Of a stretch of DNA of 64,000 nucleotides, positions 25,369 to 35,635 are shown in pieces. Below the pieces are notes generated by a model. It searched no databases. It worked only from the letters and a program-made list of their open reading frames with translations, and was not told the origin of the DNA. Origin of the DNA: Plecoglossus altivelis (taxonomy: Eukaryota; Chordata; Actinopteri; Osmeriformes; Plecoglossidae); NCBI GenBank assembly GCA_036571765.1, contig BROE01000003.1:17970344-18034343 (forward strand), read 5' to 3'. A program made the translations under genes and the position numbers. How positions within the stretch are numbered: the stretch's first letter is position 1; each line of letters starts with the position of its first letter.

Positions 25369-26726
25369 TTTAGATGCATTACACACACACCATCTACATC
25401 CTTCTCCCACACAAACCCTGTGGAAGCCCTGGTTGACCTCTGACCTGCGATGGGCATGGCGTCAGGGTTGGCGTCAGAGTCAGTGTCCAGGTCCAGCTCT
25501 CTCAGCAGGAGGCTCATGGCTGCCAGAGGACTCCTGATGTCCTGCAGCTTCGACTGGATGTTCTCCACCACGTCCTCACTGCGGGAGCACAACGACAAGC
25601 ACGTCAACAACCACGGCCATAACCACGGCAACAACCACGGCAACAACCATGGCAACAACCACAGCAACAACCACGGCAACAACCACGGCGACGACCACAG
25701 CAACAAGCACGTCAACGACCACGGCCATAACCACAGCAACAAGCACGGCGACAACCAAGGCGACAAGCAATTCATTAACCAGGGCGACAAGTTGTCCAGT
25801 AAGATGCTACTTCTCTGGATCAGTAGTCAAACGCTCGATGCACCAATTGAGTTCAAACGACATGCTGTAGTTGAGTTGTTGTTCTTGCACTGTGCTTGAT
25901 ACAATACAGACTGTTCCTACAGTCTGACCTCCAAAACGCCACCAGAACTCTACACTTCTGATCCTGGATTACATCTTGTATTTGTACTCCCTGCACGCAC
26001 TGTTTGTAAATTGCTTCAGATCAACGTGTCTGTGGATGGCACAGGTGTCCTGCAGTGACAAGGGGCTGTGTTGTGAAGGGCTGTGTTGTGTAGGGCTGTG
26101 TTGTGTAGGGCTGTGTTGTGTAGGGCTGTGTTGTGTAGGGCTGTGTTGTGAAGGGCTGTGTTGTGAAGGGGTACTGACTTGTCGTTGTCCAGCAGGTGGT
26201 CCAGCACCTGTTCTGCTGTGTTCTCAGGAGCTTCCAGCTGGTCCAGAGCCCGCTCCATCTCATAAGCCACCGGGCCAGGCACAGCCTCACTCACCAGCCT
26301 CAGACACTGCACCAGCTGCAGAACATCTCGCGCCAGCTCCGGGTCTGGGTCAGAAGGAGGGCAGGTAGGAAGAGAGGAAACTGGGATGAAAGGAGGACCC
26401 TCAAGGAGCCAAAATGGCCGACACGGGGGTGAACAAGTTGAACGACTCCATATGTAGACAATTAGAACCATAGACATCAATGGTCAGCAGATCCAAAGTA
26501 GCCCAGTTAAAGGAGAGACTCTGGGAACTAGCGTGAAGAGGAGGGCCTCACCTTCCGTGAGGGGGGTCTCCACCTCCGAGGACAGGTACTCGTCGTAGTA
26601 CAGGTACAGGTGGTCCACAGCAAAGCAAGGAAGCAGGAACGACACAAAGCCCTGGACACACACAACCCAGTTTAGCATCAGGTCAAGGTGAGTGTACCGT
26701 CCTAAACAGGCAGATCATGCTGGTGG

Positions 26727-26768
<42 letters not shown>

Positions 26769-26898
26769 GTGCGTACCTTCTTGAGCAAGCAGACCATGCT
26801 GGTGTGTGTGTGAGTGTGTGTACCTTCTTGAGCAGGCAGACCATGCTGGTGTGTGTGTATGTGTGTGTGTGTACCTTCTTGAGCAGGCAGACCATGCT

Positions 26899-26931
<33 letters not shown>

Positions 26932-27439
26932 CTTCTTCAGCAGGCAGACCATGCTGGTGTGTGTGTGTGTGTGTGTGTGTGTACCTTCTTCAGCAGGCAG
27001 ACCATGCTGGTGTGTGTGTTGACCATCAGGCCCAGGGGACTAGACAGAGCCTCTTGGTACTGCAGACAGCAGGCATAGAACTTGGACCAGAACTCCACCT
27101 GCAGCAGCCTGTACTCCTCCTGGGAGAACTCAAACTCTGTCACACTGCTCTGCAGCTGAGGGGGAGAGAGGGAGGGACGGAGGGAGGGAGGGACGGAGGG
27201 AGGGAGTAGGGAAGGAGGGAGGGTTTTAAAAACCAACTGTTTTGGCAAACATCAGAAAAATAAAGTGGGACAGAGACAGTTACACAGAGAGGGAGAGGGA
27301 GAGTTACACAGAGCAAGAGGGAGAGAGGGAGAGTTACAGAGAGAGAGGGAGAGCGTTACAGAGAGAGAGGGAGAAAGAGTTACAGAGAGAGACAGAAAGA
27401 GACAGCACTACACAGACAGAGAGAGGGAGAGACAGCACT

Positions 27440-27481
<42 letters not shown>

Positions 27482-30400
27482 CACTACACAGAGAAAGAGA
27501 GACAGCACTACACAGACAGAGAGAGGGCTGTTACCTCATCCTCCACAGCAATGGTGACCTCCTTCTTCAGGGCATCCCAGGACAGATCAACGATCCTCTC
27601 GGAGGCTCGTTTGTAGATCTGACAGAAGACAAGAACCCTCTTTAGAACGTGTGCATGAGAACCCTAACAGGGTTAGCACCTCAGTGTCGCTTTGCTGAGT
27701 GCTCTGCCTTTCATCCAGCACATGGAGGATTCTCAGCCTAGACACAATGCTACCCTGATCGCAGGTCTCTCACCTGGAGAGCTTTGACGATGGCTGAAGC
27801 GGTGAACTTCAGAGGAGAGAAGAGGACATCCAGGTAGGTCTCCTGCAGAGACACACAGTGAATCACCTGTTCTTTTTACCTTTACATTCTACACTAATAA
27901 CAGGTGCCTAAGACACGAAGCAGAACACATGTTACATGCAGAAAGAAAGGCAGTGTTCAGAAGCGCAAAGTTCTGAAAGTCCACTGCTGGTCTTTTACTG
28001 GAGGATATGATGCGTTAGTGTTGTTGCTAGGTAACTATTCTTACTCTTGGATCTTGGTCCACTCCTATGTTGACCTCATCTTCAGGCAGAGGCTGAACAA
28101 ACACCTGGTTCCACTGGCTCCTTTCTGAGCTAAAACGCACACATGTAAACACAAGAGGACGCGCACGCACGCACGCGCACACACACACACACACACGTGT
28201 CAGTCACCTAAACCCCGCCCCCCTCTTCGCCTGGAGGTTTGGCTGTGTAGATCCTACTCACTGCTCGTAGCTGATGAACTTCACCACAGTCTGGTTGGAG
28301 TCGTCCAGCCACAGAGCCCAAATGTCTGAAGGGGTGAGTATGAAGTCCACCAGGGTCTCCTGAGGGGAAGGGAGAACATTAAGATCACACACACAATTCA
28401 AACAACCCCTCCCTCCCGCCCGCCCACCTGCGCACGCACGCACGCACACACGCACACACGCACGCACACACACAGGCACACACACAGGCACACACACAGG
28501 CACACACACACACACAGGCGCGCATACACACACTTCAAACCCCCCCACACGCACACACACACAGGCACACACACAGGCACACACACACACACAGGCACAC
28601 ACACACACACTTCAAACCCCCCCACACGCACAGGCACACACAGGCGCGCACACACACAGGCACAGGCACACACACACACAGGCGCACACACACACACCTG
28701 TGTGTCGAACAGCGTGGAGATGTGATCCAGGCCATAGCGGTTGTTGTATCCAGCCGCCAGCTGCAGCACAGTGAACTGGCTGTGGCTGGGTCTGGCCAGG
28801 TAGACAGCCAAGCACAGCCCTGTGGCCGAGGAGAAACACAAGCGCAGACGGTGGCTCTGGCCCGCCAGACGGGTCCCATCAGTACCAGCTGGGATGTACT
28901 CCAACATGTCCGCTTCCATCAGACACGTCTGGTCCTGGAGAGGGAGGAGGGGGGGAGAAGGGGGGGGAGGGGAGGGGAGAAGGGGGGGACAGTTGACGTG
29001 GGGGAGGTTATAGATCAGGGGTGTCCAATCCTGGTCCTCGAGGGCCACTGTCCTGACAGTGTTAGATGTTTCCCTGCCCCAGCACACCTGATTCTAATGA
29101 ATGGTCATCATTATTAACTTCCACAGAGATTGATAACAACCCATTCATTAGAATCAGGTGTGCTGGAGCAGGGAAACATCTGTCAGAACGGTGGCCCTTG
29201 AGGACCAGGACTGGACGCCCCTGTTATAGATATTCCTCTGAGTGTGGTTGTAACCTTGGTGTACCCTGTCCTCAGCCCTGCTACACACTCACCCTGTAGG
29301 ACCACATACGCAGCTTGCTGTCGTGACAGAGCGCAAAGATGAAAGTATCATCCTCAAGTTCCCTCGCAGCCAGACACAGGGCCAGGTCCCCTGGGCTCTG
29401 GTCCCCTCTGGAGAACACACACACACCATGAACACACAAACACCATGAACACACAAACACCATGAACACACACACCATGAACACACACACCATGAACACA
29501 CACACACCATGAGCACACACACACCATGAGCACACACACACCATGAGCACACACACAAACACACCCAAACCATGAACACAAACACACACACCATGAACAC
29601 ACAAAAACACACACAAACACAAGGAATAACTAAGGGCCCACTACACCACCTAAGCCCCCTCACTAGCTAAACACATTCAAGCGGTCTGAAACATTGACTT
29701 CAGGCTCGCAGGGAGACAGGAAGTGCTTCCGCAAAACAGGAAGTGCTTCAGGGACAGAGGAAGAGCTCCGGGAAGAGGAGAATAAGTTCTGCGTTGGGTA
29801 TCGGTCAACAGTCGAGCATTTGACCGCAGGAGAACGTAGGTTTGAACCATAAACCATAAAAGCTAAATCAACACATTATTGTTTGGTTATTTGTGACCTC
29901 TGACCTTATGGCAGAGGGCATCCAGCCAGCTAGCCTCTGCATGACAGAACTCCTCTTCAGCTCCACGACCGACACTGCACCTGAGAAGCACACGGACAAG
30001 CACCGTTACCACGGTTACCGCACGACCACCACACCAGCAACCATGTTCGGTTACTATAGTTAACGACACGACGCTGACACGAGTGACAACATACAGTTCA
30101 GTGTGCTACGGAACAGGTAAGACTGTACCATCATGATTCAGTCCCATGAAGGATAATGAACCTGTGTTTCATGTTACTGTTCTGCCTCCCAGTCCGGGCC
30201 CCGGGTCACCTACCCTGGGTGTCAGGCGATGGCAGCGTGACGACCATGATACTCCCGGTGGGCATGGCCAGAGCGTAGTGTGCCTCCCAATTCTGGCCCA
30301 GCCAAGCGGTGGCGGTGCTGGGGGTGGCCGTGTGCCCTACCCCGCCTCCTGCCACGCTGCTGGGGATGATGGCGCTGTGGGCGGGGTCCTGTAGGCTGAG

Positions 30401-32314
30401 CTTGCCCATGTCGGTGAATATCGACTGCATCTGGAGCTCCGACAACAGCTCCTGGGGAGGGCAGCGGATTTGATGTTGTTAAGCTTATATATGGTACCTT
30501 AGCTTAGCGTTAGCTTATACTGTGACACGAGTTACCGGAGCCTAGTGTTAGCTTACACTGTGGTACTTTAGCCTAGCGTTAGCTTACACTGTGGTACGTG
30601 AGCCTAGCGTTAGCTTACACTGTGGTACATGAGCCTAGCGTTAGCTTAGAGTGTGGTACATGAGCCTTGCATTAGCTTACACTGCGGTACGCAAGTCTAG
30701 CATTAGCTTACACTGCTGTACATGAGCCTAGCGTTAGCTTACACTGTGGTACTTTAGTCTAGAGTTAGCTTACACTGTGGTACTTTAGTCTAGCGTTAGC
30801 TTACACTGCGGTACATCCGCGTGGGGTGCAGCAGCACCAAGCGATGCACAGTCTGGTTGGTGACGATGAGGATGATGACATTGTTGACAGTCTCCTGGAT
30901 GTGAACTCCTCCAGGCAGTAGGGGGCAGTGTGGGAACTTGAGGCGCACAGCGTTGTTCAGGAGGTTGGTGTCCAGGGACTGCTCCACCAGCTGCACGGTG
31001 TCTCCTGAGGTGGACCTGGAGGAGAAAGGAGGAGGCGGAGGAAGAGTGAGGGCAAGGGGTAGAGAGGGAGGTGGAGGTAGAGGGGGAAGTGGAGGTAGAG
31101 GCGGAGGGAGGGCAAGAGGTAGAGGGGGAGGTGGAGGTAGAGGGAGGGCAATAGGTAGAGGGGGAGGGTGGAGGGAGGAAAGATGAGAGAGGAGAGCGGT
31201 GATGGGATGACAAGGGATGTAAGACAGGAAGTCACAATATTGTTTTTGTTGCACAGTAAAGTATAATTGTAGTCACTGTTCCTGAGCGTGGTAAACTTGC
31301 TCCTAGACTACGAGCATCAATGAGTACCCCTGCAAATACACAGTTCTAATCGTTACGATTGTACCTAATAGTTACATTGTTTGTGTGTCACTTGTAAAAT
31401 ATACCGTCGTCTACCTAAACGTCCACAAAGCTGTAAGAATGCAAACAGCGTCGCTCACCAGTGTATGAAGCGGTTACTTGTGATGGACAACAGCTTCCCG
31501 CTGTCTTCATAATGAAACCCGCCTGCGCTGTCAGGGTATTTAATCCCACCTGGAAGAGCATTCAGACCTGGAGGATCACAGAAAAATAAAAAGTGAATCC
31601 ATGAAACACCCGAACGTTAATGAAATCAGATATGTGGTGTCGGGGGGGCAACACTAGTGTAGTTGACAGCTATTGAGCTAACTTTTTCACTGTCTTAATA
31701 CTGCTAGCTCTAGTTGTCCTGTGTTCTTTGCACTGACTACTATATACACTCTAATATATACCGGTAATATATAATCTGGTGACTAAATAGCACTTGAAGG
31801 ACGACAAGAGTGAATTTAAACAATAAAGGACATGAAAGGACATGAAACACCGAGCAGCGGGTTAATAGTGGGACAGCAGCGCGCAGTTCATATTGAAAGC
31901 ATGGAAAACGTGAGCTTACTTGAAGAAATATGATAACGACACCGATAATGACAGTCCGTTAATATCGGAGAGAGTGTGAGACATATTGGAAATATGGGAC
32001 GTAAGAAACTAAACATTAGGTTAAGCTACACTCGTGAACTAGTTAAAAGTCATTAGCTAGCTAGTGTCGTGGATAACCCACTGACCAACCAGGCCCATAT
32101 GAATCTCTAGAGATCGCTAGCATGCTGCTATAGCTATTCAATCTACTAACATGGCGAGTCAAGACCTAATTCCTTACACAGCGTAATTGACCAAAACAAA
32201 TTGAAATTTGATGACAATGTTACCTAGATTTACTGTTATTTCTCGGAACCTTGGAAGAGTTTCCCTCTCAAATCCACATATTTCTATGAAACTCCTCTCC
32301 ATGACCGCCGCCAT
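17946..32314 (-). CDS. nup160: nuclear pore complex protein Nup160
   Basis: Thirty-five coding exons on the minus strand splice to 4197 nt, 1398 codons, with no frameshift or premature stop; human NUP160 is about 1400-1436 aa depending on start. Nup160 is a scaffold of the Y-shaped Nup107-160 complex of the nuclear pore, needed for pore assembly and mRNA export. Domains by family knowledge: N-terminal beta-propeller (about residues 30-440), then a long alpha-helical stack to the C terminus. Diagnostic blocks seen include SNRFIHW, NQTVHRL, QMQSIFTD, KLRMWSY, DIWALW, FSQEEYR...FWSKFYACCLQYQEAL, MVCLLKK, RIFKHHLDLGHNSEAYEAL, LDCLRQLVVVLCERSQLQDLV, AGTVMFEYGMRLGREVRT and HHCVINKLLSHGVPLPDWL. Translation starts at 32314 (MAAVMERSFIE); a second ATG at 32302 is in frame. 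Exons are listed in three separate entries. Many introns hold tandem arrays, several anchored on the donors. Confidence 0.97.
18181..18360 (-). repeat. 42-bp minisatellite at the nup160 exon 34 donor
   Basis: Four full units with starts exactly 42 bases apart (18181, 18223, 18265, 18307) and a partial fifth at 18349 that runs into the real exon 34 donor (GTAG at 18357-18360). The intronic half of the donor region (CACCTCCATCATCC in gene sense) is part of the unit; the exon itself is not. Confidence 0.9.
18953..19115. repeat. dispersed repeat in nup160 intron 32
   Basis: Sequence words CAAGTCGAGCTTTATAGTCATTCC, CAGTGGAACGAAATGTCGT and CCACGGTGCTACATAAGTACA are typical of a very common teleost interspersed repeat. 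Family not assigned. No similar second copy was noticed in the window. Confidence 0.5.
20070..20406. mobile_element. hAT-like foldback MITE, copy 1, interrupted
   Basis: Left end starts CAGGGGCCTCTAATACAGG and right end finishes CCACCCCTG; internal words TCCTGAAAGTTGGAGATGTTT and AGCACACCTGATTCTAATGA recur inverted near the right end. Related to the copies at 29016 and 48786. Flanks GTGTAGTG (20062-20069) and GTGTAGCA (20407-20414) match at 6 of 8 bases, a decayed 8-bp target duplication. The left arm is split by the nested tail described next. Lies in nup160 intron 29. Confidence 0.8.
20115..20260 (+). mobile_element. LINE/SINE-type 3' tail nested in the MITE
   Basis: The block GAAGCGCTTTGAGATGCC, then AAAGGCGCTATAGAAAATAAA, then a TTATTATTAT tail interrupts the MITE between GATGTTT and CCCTGC. 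This stem-loop-like end plus ATT-type tail is characteristic of CR1/L2-type LINEs and the SINEs that borrow their tails. Exact limits are uncertain by about ten bases. Confidence 0.65.
22436..22644 (-). repeat. 41-bp array repeating the nup160 exon 23 donor
   Basis: GTAC of the donor recurs at 22436, 22477, 22518, 22559, 22600 and 22641, exactly 41 bases apart; the last is the real exon 23 donor. In gene sense each unit ends CACCTAAGCAGTCAG then GTACAACCC, closely matching the exon end GACCTTAGGAGTCAG then GTACAACCC. Reading through the first unit from exon 23 meets TAA after ten codons. Confidence 0.95.
22645..26651 (-). CDS. nup160: nup160 coding exons 13-23
   Basis: Exons: 26552-26651, 26179-26344, 25445-25578, 25128-25288, 24709-24845, 24361-24431, 23891-24053, 23515-23584, 23299-23397, 23070-23189, 22645-22740. 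This is the middle of the helical stack, including LQHLSVLEMSDS, SPQTVVELFYQGVARKSII and MLGQCYLANGEGQK. The exon 14/15 junction is set by a GTCAGT donor at 26178 and gives DNDNEDVVENIQSKLQ, aligning without gap to human. Exon 22 ends directly against a GT microsatellite. Exons 20 and 23 have extra tandem donor copies. Confidence 0.92.
22755..23069. repeat. CA-rich compound microsatellite, nup160 intron 22
   Basis: CACACA tracts broken by AGCTAA, then by CTGAGCACACACGCA words of about 26 bp. It fills the intron and directly abuts the exon 22 donor at 23069. Confidence 0.9.
23480..23532 (-). repeat. two-copy duplication of the nup160 exon 20 donor
   Basis: The exon 20 end CACACAGCTGCAG then GTAAGG (donor at 23514) is followed 35 bases downstream by CACACAGCTACAG then GTGAGTA (candidate donor at 23479). 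Both are good 5' splice sites. Using the distal one would add 35 nt and shift frame into exon 21. Confidence 0.8.
24842..24998. repeat. ACACATACAATACACAC repeat, nup160 intron 16
   Basis: CA-rich array with unit close to ACAATACACACACAT. It sits directly upstream, in gene sense, of the exon 17 acceptor. Confidence 0.85.
25594..25775. repeat. 12-bp array in nup160 intron 14
   Basis: About fifteen variants of AACCACGGCAAC with substitutions to GTC, CAT or GCG. Ends about 15 bases before the exon 15 acceptor. Confidence 0.9.
26058..26170. repeat. 15-bp array in nup160 intron 14
   Basis: Seven units of GGGCTGTGTTGTGTA (some with GAA) begin 8 bases after the exon 14 donor. The unit does not include exon sequence. 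Confidence 0.9.
26698..26984 (-). repeat. array repeating the nup160 exon 12 end and donor
   Basis: The exon 12 end encoding SMVCLLKK plus its GTAC donor is repeated: real boundary at 26985, then copies ending at 26932, 26875, 26824, 26777 and a degenerate one at 26698 (spacings 53, 57, 51, 47, 79). Units are separated by variable CA runs. Each of the first four copies retains CTTCTT/GTACC (AAGAAG then GTAC in gene sense). Confidence 0.93.
26985..32314 (-). CDS. nup160: nup160 coding exons 1-12
   Basis: Exons in transcript order (plus coordinates): 32224-32314, 31459-31567, 30805-31015, 30214-30451, 29905-29980, 29293-29407, 28698-28934, 28262-28359, 28045-28120, 27774-27842, 27535-27618, 26985-27155. 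They encode the N-terminal propeller and the first helices. Exon 9 uses an acceptor (AG at 28121-28122) three bases inside a nearby CAG, chosen because it keeps phase and yields SQWNQVF, matching human GQWNPVF. Exon 7 ends directly against a GT microsatellite, so its donor is the first GT of the repeat. Exons 3 and 12 end at donors that are duplicated in tandem downstream. Confidence 0.92.
27160..27530. repeat. GA-rich repeats, nup160 intron 11
   Basis: GGAGGGAGGGAC words, then GAGAGGGAGAGTTACAGA units, then (GA)n and ACAGCACTACACAGA units. No coding sign. Confidence 0.85.
28385..28697. repeat. CA/GCAC microsatellite, nup160 intron 7
   Basis: CACACACAGGCAC and CACGCACG units fill the intron between exons 7 and 8. 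Two nearly identical TTCAAACCCCCCCACACGCAC blocks at about 28532 and 28611 show internal tandem duplication of roughly 79 bases. Confidence 0.9.
29016..29223. mobile_element. hAT-like foldback MITE, copy 2, with target duplication
   Basis: A 208-base element begins CAGGGGTGTCCAATCCTGG and ends CCAGGACTGGACGCCCCTG; the two halves are inverted copies over roughly 85 bases (AGCACACCTGATTCTAATGA versus TCATTAGAATCAGGTGTGCT). It is flanked by a perfect 8-base duplication TTATAGAT at 29008-29015 and 29224-29231. Ends starting CAGGG and 8-bp target sites are hAT-superfamily traits. It makes up over half of nup160 intron 6. Confidence 0.93.
29412..29625. repeat. ACACACCATGA array, nup160 intron 5
   Basis: About a dozen units of roughly 15-18 bases, ACACACACACCATGAAC, immediately upstream (gene sense) of the exon 6 acceptor, which it almost touches. 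Confidence 0.9.
30513..30804 (-). repeat. 31-bp array repeating the nup160 exon 3 donor
   Basis: GCTTAC (GTAAGC in gene sense) recurs at 30551, 30582, 30613, 30644, 30675, 30706, 30737, 30768 and 30799, always 31 bases apart; 30799-30804 is the real exon 3 donor, and a degenerate copy lies at 30513. The exon end GTACCGCAGT is repeated as GTACCACAGT before each donor copy. In the 30644 copy the GT has changed to CT. Confidence 0.96.
31022..31180. repeat. purine-rich GGAGGTAGAGG array, nup160 intron 2
   Basis: Units of roughly GAGGTGGAGGTAGAGGGG. In gene sense this is a long C/T tract ending at the exon 3 acceptor. Confidence 0.85.
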
Positions 32315-32318
32315 CTTC
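32307..32318 (-). promoter_or_regulatory. YY1-like site over the nup160 start codon
   Basis: In gene sense AAGATGGCGGCG covers the initiator ATG and matches the YY1 consensus exactly. YY1 sites at or just after the start are known in many housekeeping promoters. Confidence 0.5.
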
Positions 32319-32480
32319 GCTGCATTGACCTGTGATTGACAGGAGGAAAGCGACCGCGTTCTGCTCTTTCAAACATTTAAAGCGGTATTACCTACCAAGA
32401 CATAGACCAGTCAACCACTACTTGCTTGTTCGGTTATTACATTTCCGTGAAACTATTAGCCCTTGTTTTCAAATACCACA

Positions 32481-33815
32481 ACATTTTTTAGAACATCACA
32501 ACAACTTTATTTATGACAAGCATCTAGTCTACCAATACAACGCATAAGCGTCCATTAGTATTTTAAACCATCAACTGTCACTAATACTACACGTGTGGTC
32601 TTTCGGGGTAGTTGAGTGAGTGAGTGAAGTGAAGTTTTGTTAAGTATGGTGACCCATACTCGAAATTAACCCTCTGCATTTAACCCATCCAAGTGCACAC
32701 ACAGCATTGAGTTCAAGTGTGTGTGTGTGTGTGTGTCGTGTGTGTGTGTGTGTGTGTGCATGGAAAACAAAGTGCTAATTTAACATAAAGACCTGTACCT
32801 GTGTACCTTCCTTTTGCAACCGATGTTCGGTGACGGGCTCACCTAAGCACTTTTGGATCATAAAATTATGAAACGAGACCCCGCAAGGTTTCATTAACTG
32901 TTCAAATACTTTATTTCCACCATCTGCCTCACACATGCGCGTGGGGAATAGAGGAAATCCGAGAATGAGCATCCCCATCTTTCCCCAAAGGACACGTAAC
33001 ATTTTATCACGAAGGTCTACGATAAGATGACTATCAGGACAAAACTGTTCGCTACTCCTCTTGTGCTGGTTGAGTGAGGCTCCCTCTAGTGGCGCGTTTC
33101 TGCACTGCATATAGACACATGGCTTCACCTGCTGGACACTACAGGTATCGCATCTTCTTTGTTACAGCTCCACCTATCCTCACAGTCACACATGAACACG
33201 AGGGAGAGAAAATCTCACCAATCCAGGGAGAGAAAGATGGAGGGAAGAAGGCTAGTTAAATTTCGTCCTTTTAGCAGACTCTTCTACCCAAAGTAGCAGT
33301 TTGTGGAGGGAGTGAATCTACTAGGTAGTATCCTGTGGTGTGGAGGCAGCAGTGTGTGAGAAGCTATACCGCTGATAGCATGGACACAATACACTGCATT
33401 GCAGGAGGGAACTTGTATTCCTTGGGCTCGGACAATAGACAATGTTATGGACAATGTTTTGTGTATGAGGCGTACTATTATTAATTAACATAGACGCTTC
33501 CTTTTTGTACCCTCTCTCTCCTCTTCTTCTTCTCTTCTCTGTTTCTCTTCTTCTCTCCATCTCCTCCTTTCAATTGAGGGAAGGTGGGTGTCAGGAGACA
33601 GGCCCTGTCTAGCTCCGCCCCTTCCCATGATGAGTAGAATTCTAAGTTGGCATTGCCATGGCGACCCCTCCCATCTTATCCCCTCATCTCCTATCTCATC
33701 CTTCTCCCTTCCTGGCCCATAATCTCTCCTCTCCTCCTAACAGACAGACAGAAGACAGACAGACAAGAACAGACAAACAGACAGAAAGACAGACAGGACA
33801 GACAGACAGGCAGAA

Positions 33816-33850
<35 letters not shown>

Positions 33851-34058
33851 GGGTAGAAAGACTGACTGACAGACAGACAGACAGACAGACAGGGTAGAAA
33901 GACAGACAGACAGACCAGTGGACAGACAGCGGACAGGACAGAACAGACAGGCAGACAGACAGACAGACAAAGGGAGACATAACAGGGTAGAAAAACTAGC
34001 AAGAGGATTCAATAAACCACAAACCAGGAGCTTTTCTTTTAAACACTTTCATTATTTT
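32481..34058. repeat. 1.58-kb direct duplication, left copy
   Basis: Matches 34274-35839 nearly base for base over its whole length, including an interspersed-repeat fragment (GGTGACCCATACTCGAAATT...AACCCATCC, about 32646-32710), GT and CAGA microsatellites, and a frame of 117 codons on the minus strand that is identical in both. Differences are mostly single-base indels at homopolymers and changes in microsatellite length. No gene recognised. Confidence 0.95.
33740..33975. repeat. (CAGA)n tract in left duplicate; counterpart 35535-35762
   Basis: CAGA/GACAG tetranucleotide runs broken by GGGTAGAAAGACTGACTGA. The right copy has a different run length and extra CAGG units. Confidence 0.92.
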
Positions 34059-34273
34059 TTTTTAATTTTTTCTTTTCACCATAACAAACAGAGTAACTCA
34101 CAAGTTAACTCAAATAAAACCCATGACATAAAAAAATAAAACAAACTCAAATAAAACAGTGGCATGAAGAGACGACGAAGAATCAGAGGTCATCAAGTGA
34201 GTGAAAGGAGAAAACAAGAGGAAAATAAAAAGAAAGAACAAGAGACAGGCAAGCTTTGTTTCCTTGTTCATCC

Positions 34274-35532
34274 ACATTTTTTAGAACATCACAACAACTT
34301 TATTTATGACAAGCATCTAGTCTACCAATACAACGCATAAGCGTCCATTAGTATTTTAAACCATCAACTGTCACTAATACTACACGTGTGGTCTTTCGGG
34401 GTAGTTGAGTGAGTGAGTGAAGTGAAGTTTTGTTAAGTATGGTGACCCATACTCGAAATTAACCCTCTGCATTTAACCCATCCAAGTGCACACACAGCAT
34501 TGAGTTCGAAGTGTGTGTAGGGTGTTGTCGTGTGTGTGTGTGTGTGTGTGGCATGGAAAAAAACAAAGTGCTAATTTAACATAAAGACCTGTACCTGTGT
34601 ACCTTCCTTTTGCAACCGATGTTCGGTGACGGGCTCACCTAAGCACTTTTGGATCATAAAATTATGAAACGAGACCCCGCAAGGTTTCATTAACTGTTCA
34701 AATACTTTATTTCCACCATCTGCCTCACACATGCGCGTGGGGAATAGAGGAAATCCGAGAATGAGCATCCCCATCTTTCCCCAAAGGACACGTAACATTT
34801 TATCACGAAGGTCTACGATAAGATGACTATCAGGACAAAACTGTTCGCTACTCCTCTTGTGCTGGTTGAGTGAGGCTCCCTCTAGTGGCGCGTTTCTGCA
34901 CTGCATATAGACACATGGCTTCACCTGCTGGACACTACAGGTATCGCATCTTCTTTGTTACAGCTCCACCTATCCTCACAGTCACACATGAACACGAGGG
35001 AGAGAAAATCTCACCAATCCAAGGGAGAGTAAAGATGGAGGGAAGAAAGGCTAGTTAAATTTCGTCCTTTTAGCAGACTCTTCTACCCAAAGTAGCAGTT
35101 TGTGGAGGGAGTGAATCTACTAGGTAGTATCCTGTGGTGTGGAGGCAGCAGTGTGTGAGAAGCTATACCGCTGATAGCATGGACACAATACACTGCATTG
35201 CAGGAGGGAACTTGTATTCCTTGGGCTCGGACAATAGACAATGTTATGGACAATGTTTTGTGTATGAGGCGTACTATTATTAATTAACATAGACGCTTCC
35301 TTTTTGTACCCTTTCTCCCTCTTCTTCTTCTCTTTCTCTGTTTCTCTCTGCTTCATCCCTCCTTTTCATTGAGAAGGTGGGTGTCAGGAGACAGGCCCTG
35401 TCTAGCTCCGCCCCTTCCCATGATGAGTAGAATTCTAAGTTGGCATTGCCATGGCGACCCCTCCCATCTTATCCCCTCATCTCCTATCTCATCCTTCTCC
35501 CTTCCTGGCCCATAATCTCTCCTCTCCTCCTA

Positions 35533-35573
<41 letters not shown>

Positions 35574-35598
35574 AAGACAGACAGACAGACAGACAGGC

Positions 35599-35635
<37 letters not shown>

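Noticed and set aside
32775..33128. 117-codon minus-strand frame, identical at 34571-34924
   Set aside because: Identity is explained by the direct duplication, not selection. It resembles no known protein, has no splice or regulatory context and overlaps repeat-like sequence.
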